From positions 248,001 to 312,000 of the forward strand of contig NZ_JAZIBG010000028.1 in assembly GCF_036621135.1 (NCBI RefSeq): a stretch of 64,000 nt of DNA, given 5' to 3'. The stretch is from Aquincola agrisoli. Its GTDB lineage: Bacteria; Pseudomonadota; Gammaproteobacteria; Burkholderiales; Burkholderiaceae_C. The notes beneath the pieces are model-generated. The model worked only from the letters and a program-made list of their open reading frames with translations. It was not told where the DNA came from and made no database searches. The number at the start of each line of letters is the position of its first letter. The first letter of the stretch is position 1. The translations under genes and the position numbers were made by a program. Positions 60,989 to 64,000 of the stretch are shown piece after piece.

Positions 60989-61428
60989 CACAGCCCCAGG
61001 TCCGCGAAGGCCTGGGTCACTTCGCCCTTGGCCAGCTCTTCTTCTTCGTGCGCCGCCAGGCGCGCCGAATCCCACAGCTCGAAGCGGTGGCCGGTGCCGA
61101 CCAGCATCACCTCGCGCTCCAGCCCGGCCCAAGCGCGCAACTCGGGCGCGATCAGCACGCGCGAGCCGCTGTCGATCTCGACATCCACCGCGCTGCCGAC
61201 GAACAACCTGCGCAGCACGTCGCCGCCGGCGTTCATCGCCATGATCTTGTCCCGGAACTGCTCCCAGGCCGGCCGCGGGAACACCAGCAGGCAGCGGTTG
61301 GGATGCTTGGTGATGGTCAGCTTGTCCTGCGCCATGGCGGACAGCAGCTCGCGGTGGCGCGACGGGACGGTCATCCGCCCCTTGCCATCCAGCGTCAACG
61401 CTGACCCACCCTGGAACACCAAGCTCAC
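60988..61428 (-). CDS. mraZ: Transcriptional regulator MraZ
   Basis: About 146 residues; two SpoVT/AbrB-like swapped-hairpin domains with the DxxxR motifs DGKGR and DSGSR. MraZ binds repeats upstream of its own operon. No ATG fits; the GTG at 61428 (VSLVFQGGSALTLDGKGR) has GGGGGGAA a few bases upstream and is preferred, the GTG at 61419 (VFQGG) is the alternative. First gene of the division and cell-wall cluster. Confidence 0.93.
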   Translation of the reverse strand: MSLVFQGGSALTLDGKGRMTVPSRHRELLSAMAQDKLTITKHPNRCLLVFPRPAWEQFRDKIMAMNAGGDVLRRLFVGSAVDVEIDSGSRVLIAPELRAWAGLEREVMLVGTGHRFELWDSARLAAHEEEELAKGEVTQAFADLGL

Positions 61429-61431
61429 CAA

Positions 61432-61461
61432 TTCCCCCCACCATTCGCCACTATCTCCCAC
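61432..61461 (-). promoter_or_regulatory. MraZ operator: three 10-bp direct repeats
   Basis: Read on the minus strand: GTGGGAGATA, GTGGCGAATG, GTGGGGGGAA, three consecutive GTGG(G/C) units with an exact 10-bp period, between the -10 and the mraZ start. MraZ boxes in other bacteria are GTGGG/TGGGN repeats with the same spacing (known for the family). Predicts autoregulation. The last repeat doubles as the Shine-Dalgarno. Confidence 0.8.
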
Positions 61462-61488
61462 TTTAGCCGAGGGTGTAGGGTGGGTCAA
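61460..61488 (-). promoter_or_regulatory. Promoter of the mraZ/dcw cluster
   Basis: Minus strand: -35 TTGACC (61488-61483), 17-bp spacer, -10 TAAAGT (61465-61460). Start point would be near 61453, inside the first MraZ repeat, giving a leader of about 25 nt. Probably the main promoter for the whole cluster. Confidence 0.7.
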
Positions 61489-61674
61489 CGCAAAGCGTCA
61501 GAAAAATCAATGAAATCAACTACTTACAGACGCATTTCCAAGTAAGGAAGAGCAAAAATGACTTCAAAAATAAGGACTTGCACTAAGCAGTGAAAGTGAA
61601 AGGTGAGATGCACATCTCCCTAGAACCACGCGACCCCTCCATCGGGGGGTTGTGGCGCGGGAGGCTTGAAACCG
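61489..61674. other. AT-rich intergenic region between mraZ promoter and a LysR gene
   Basis: Visibly richer in A/T than its surroundings, with no gene supported on either strand. Contains a CCCCTCC/GGGGGG hairpin near 61634-61649 that may help end the LysR transcript, and small CTTAC/GTAAG repeats. It may carry extra regulatory sites for the division cluster. Confidence 0.4.
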
Positions 61675-62577
61675 CTAGCTCCAGTCGGCCTGGGCGATAC
61701 GGGCCGACAGGAAATCGAGAAAACCGGCAATGCGCGAGGACAGCTGCGTGTTTCGGTAGAACACGGCGTGGATGGGTTGCAGCACTTCGACCGTCTCGCG
61801 CGGCAGCACCTGCACCAGCGTGCCCAGGCGGCGATCCTCGGCGGTCATGAAGTCGGACAGGCTGACCACCCCCGCCCCTTCGAGCGCCAGCCGGCGCAGC
61901 GTCTCGCCGCTGGAGACCTTGACGGCCGGCGCCACACGCAGCCGGTCGCCGTGCGGCCCGCGCAGCGGCCAGAGGTTCAGCGACTCGGGCTGGTTGAAGC
62001 CGAGCAGCGTGTGCTGCGCGACGAGCTGCGCTACCTCCTTCGGGCGCCCGTGCGCCTTCAGGTAGGCCGGGCTCGCCAGCACCCGCACCGCGCTGTGGCC
62101 GAGCGGCCGGGCGCGCAGCGTCGAGTCGCCCAGCGGACCGATGCGGATCGCGACGTCGGTGTCCTGCTGCAGCAAGTCGATCGGCAGGTCGTCGGTGTTC
62201 AGCTCCAGGTCGATCTGCGGGTAGCGCGCCCGGAACTCGCCCACCAGCGGCGCCACGACGTGCAGCATGAAGGGCGGCGCGGCGTTGATCCGCAGCCGCC
62301 CGGCGGGCTGCTCGCGGCGCACGGCCATCTGCTCCTCGGCCTCGTCGACCGACGCCAGGATGGCGCGGGCCTTCGCGAGGAAGACGCTGCCTTCGTCGGT
62401 CAGCACCAGGCGGCGCGTGGTGCGGTTCAGCAGCGTGGTGTCGAGCTTGTCCTCCAGCCGGCGCAGCGCGCGGCTGACGCCGGAAACGGTCTGCCCCAGC
62501 TGCTCGGCCGCCGCGGTGATGGAGCCGGTGTCCACGACGGTGCGCAGGACCAGCAGTTCCTCCAGGGTCGTCTTCAT
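61675..62577 (-). CDS. LysR-family transcriptional regulator
   Basis: 300 residues, ATG 62577. Winged HTH at the N-terminus (LEELLVLRTVVDTGSITAAA, then LGQTVSGVSRALRRLEDKLD) and a LysR substrate-binding domain. Resembles regulators beside MFS drug-efflux genes; the MFS gene at 63382 and the GNAT gene are candidate targets. Follows the GNAT gene by 16 bp, probably one transcript. Confidence 0.92.
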   Translation of the reverse strand: MKTTLEELLVLRTVVDTGSITAAAEQLGQTVSGVSRALRRLEDKLDTTLLNRTTRRLVLTDEGSVFLAKARAILASVDEAEEQMAVRREQPAGRLRINAAPPFMLHVVAPLVGEFRARYPQIDLELNTDDLPIDLLQQDTDVAIRIGPLGDSTLRARPLGHSAVRVLASPAYLKAHGRPKEVAQLVAQHTLLGFNQPESLNLWPLRGPHGDRLRVAPAVKVSSGETLRRLALEGAGVVSLSDFMTAEDRRLGTLVQVLPRETVEVLQPIHAVFYRNTQLSSRIAGFLDFLSARIAQADWS

Positions 62578-62593
62578 CGCACCTCGCCGCGCA

Positions 62594-63271
62594 TCAGGCG
62601 CGCGCGATCACCCGCACCACCGTTTCGTGCGCCAAGGCGAAACCCATGCGCCGGTACAACGCGACGGCGCCCGCGTTGCCCCCCATCACGTGCAGGAACG
62701 GCGTCTCGCCGCGCAGCAGCTCGCGGCGGATCAGCTTGCGCATCAACCGGCGCGCGAAGCCGCGGCCCTGCGCGTCGGGGTGGGTGGCAACGCCGCTGAT
62801 CTCGCGCAGCGGCCCGGCGGCCATGCGCTCGCCCGACATCGCGACCAGCCGCCCGCCCTCGAAGCAGCCGAAGTACTCGCCCAGCTCGAGCGTGCGCGGG
62901 CCGAACGGGCCGGGCCGGGTCAGCTCGGCCAGCGCCATCGCCTCGGCCACGTGCGCGGGGCCCAGCGGCACGGCATCCGGCGCGTCGTCCTCCGCGGGCG
63001 TCTCGCCCTGCCAGGCCATGCACAGCATCGAGGCCTCCAGCTCCACGCACCAGCCGGCGGGCGCGGCCCCTGACCAGCCGGCGCAGTAGAAGCGCTCGCC
63101 GACGGCGCAGTGCGGCACCAGGGCCGCGAGGTCGGGCCGCTGCGGATCTGCAAAGGCGACGATGGGCGAGAAGCCGGGCGCGAAGCGGCGCGCGCCGCCG
63201 TCGCCTACCGCAAAGCGGGCATGCGGGCCGGTCAGGGCATGCCAGAAGACGTTGTCGAGCAAGGGATGCAT
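62594..63271 (-). CDS. GNAT-family N-acetyltransferase
   Basis: 225 residues. Motif A GVATHPDAQGRGFARRLMRK binds acetyl-CoA in the C-terminal half, and GGNAGAVALYRRMGFALAHE is the usual GNAT end motif. The N-terminal half is divergent (FR47-like). Substrate unknown. ATG 63271 (MHPLLDNVFWHALTGPH) selected; in-frame upstream codons overlap the divergent MFS promoter. Confidence 0.88.
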   Translation of the reverse strand: MHPLLDNVFWHALTGPHARFAVGDGGARRFAPGFSPIVAFADPQRPDLAALVPHCAVGERFYCAGWSGAAPAGWCVELEASMLCMAWQGETPAEDDAPDAVPLGPAHVAEAMALAELTRPGPFGPRTLELGEYFGCFEGGRLVAMSGERMAAGPLREISGVATHPDAQGRGFARRLMRKLIRRELLRGETPFLHVMGGNAGAVALYRRMGFALAHETVVRVIARA

Positions 63272-63381
63272 GGCGGGCTCCGTCCATTCTTGACGTGGAA
63301 GCAAGTATCTCTGACCCATCACCCCATTTTTCTGCAAACCAAGCCGGCCCACACTCCGCCCCATTCCCAAGGAGTGACCCC

Positions 63382-64000
63382 ATGCCCATCGCCCTGCTGG
63401 CGCTGACCCTCAGCGCCTTCGCCATCGGCACGACGGAGTTCGTGATCGTCGGCCTGATCCCCACCATGGCGGCCGACCTGGCCGTGAGCCTGCCGTCGGC
63501 CGGGCTGCTGGTCAGCCTGTACGCGCTGGGCGTGGCCGTCGGCGCGCCAGTGCTCACCGCGCTCACCGGCAAGCTGCCGCGCAAGGCGCTGCTGCTGGGC
63601 CTGATGGCGCTGTTCACGGCCGGCAACCTGCTGGCCTGGCAGGCGCCGGGCTACGAGTCGCTGGTTCCCGCGCGCATCCTCACCGGGCTGGCGCACGGCG
63701 TGTTCTTCTCGATCGGCTCCACCATCGCCACCGGCCTGGTGCCGAAGGAGAAAGCCGCCAGCGCCATCGCCATCATGTTCACCGGCCTCACGGTGGCACT
63801 GGTGACCGGGGTGCCGCTGGGCACCTTCATCGGCCAGCACTTCGGCTGGCGCGAGACCTTCCTGGCCGTCTCGGCGCTCGGCGTGATCGCCTTCGTGGGC
63901 AGCGCGCTGTTCGTGCCACGCGGCATCGCGCACCAGCCGCCGGCCTCGCTCGCCGCGCAGGCCCGGGTGCTGGCCGAGCCGCGGCTGTTGCTGGTGTACG
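63382..64000 (+). CDS. MFS efflux transporter, AraJ/YdhP type (3' end outside window)
   Basis: 206 residues visible, no stop. MPIALLALTLSAFAIGTTEF (TM1), LVSLYALGVAVGAPVLTALT, RILTGLAHGVFFSIGSTIAT and GVPLGTFIGQHFGWRETFLA (motif C region) are typical of the 12-TM AraJ/PbuE-like efflux group. An AAGGAG Shine-Dalgarno lies 7 bp before the ATG. Divergent from the GNAT/LysR unit by 110 bp. Truncated only by the window edge. Confidence 0.9.
   Translation, partial: MPIALLALTLSAFAIGTTEFVIVGLIPTMAADLAVSLPSAGLLVSLYALGVAVGAPVLTALTGKLPRKALLLGLMALFTAGNLLAWQAPGYESLVPARILTGLAHGVFFSIGSTIATGLVPKEKAASAIAIMFTGLTVALVTGVPLGTFIGQHFGWRETFLAVSALGVIAFVGSALFVPRGIAHQPPASLAAQARVLAEPRLLLVY

Noticed and set aside
1..64000. 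CRISPR array, prophage, insertion sequence, integron or toxin-antitoxin pair
   Set aside because: No regular direct repeats with spacers, no transposase or integrase, and no phage genes seen. The tRNA-Pro is not followed by an integrase or a partial repeat.

Overview
This is a GC-rich (roughly 70%) chromosomal segment of a betaproteobacterium. Gene content and order point to the order Burkholderiales, probably a Rubrivivax/Leptothrix/Caldimonas-like lineage: ispB - tRNA-Pro - pilBCD - coaE - zapD - yacG, rplU-rpmA-obgE-proB, and a complete mraZ-to-ftsZ division and cell-wall cluster whose murE and UDP-muramate ligase carry meso-diaminopimelate signatures. The genus is an inference. No rRNA operon, phage, insertion sequence, plasmid function or CRISPR array is visible. 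This is mostly core genome with small accessory patches.

Layout. 1-6.6 kb: a ThiD/PfkB-like kinase and hemL, a strong terminator, then a tight porin / PstS-like binding protein / chemoreceptor operon, and two small genes of unknown function (DUF6152-like and DUF6644-like). 6.6-14.3 kb: mpl, a large zinc metalloprotease lipoprotein on the opposite strand, a YqiA-like esterase, a FabG-like reductase, a small exported protein coupled to miaB, and a small membrane protein. 14.4-19.5 kb: hemA-prfA-prmC, a small outer-membrane protein, and grxD-ubiX. 19.5-26.6 kb: a lytic transglycosylase, a DUF418 membrane protein and proS on the minus strand, rppH on plus, then rplU-rpmA-obgE-proB on minus. 26.8-33.5 kb: ispB, tRNA-Pro(CGG), pilB-pilC-pilD, coaE-zapD-yacG. 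33.6-41.3 kb (more accessory): an rpoN outside its usual lptB context, topoisomerase IB, a PRC-barrel protein with a coupled small membrane protein, a sigma-54-type response regulator, a LysR regulator divergent from a bile-acid-symporter-family transporter, and several very small genes. 41.3-61.5 kb, all minus strand: mraZ-rsmH-ftsL-ftsI-murE-murF-mraY-murD-ftsW-murG-(orf61)-murC-ddl-ftsQ-ftsA-ftsZ, followed by a Cys/Met-metabolism PLP enzyme, lpxC and a small membrane gene. 61.7-64 kb: a LysR regulator, a GNAT acetyltransferase and the start of an MFS efflux gene that runs off the window.

How the genes work together. The division cluster starts at a recognisable promoter (-35 TTGACC, 17-bp spacer, -10 TAAAGT). 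Three 10-bp-spaced GTGG repeats typical of MraZ operators lie over and just after its -10. Almost every gene junction from mraZ to ftsQ is an ATGA or TGATG overlap, or abuts, so translation is probably coupled throughout. mpl adds the peptidoglycan recycling ligase, and lpxC commits UDP-GlcNAc to lipid A.

Most interesting observations. A family of palindrome-rich elements has entered the cell-wall cluster without breaking it. One copy lies in frame inside murE and adds about 30 residues just before the conserved VVVDYAHTPDALEKA block. A related copy sits between murG and murC as a 61-codon reading frame that keeps an ATGA overlap at both ends, as if to preserve translational coupling. murD also carries a low-complexity insertion of about 70 residues, and rsmH contains a segment of about 200 bp with clearly lower GC. 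I did not find a wholly new multi-gene system. The porin/binding-protein/chemoreceptor operon and the protein-coding repeat elements are the best candidates for follow-up.
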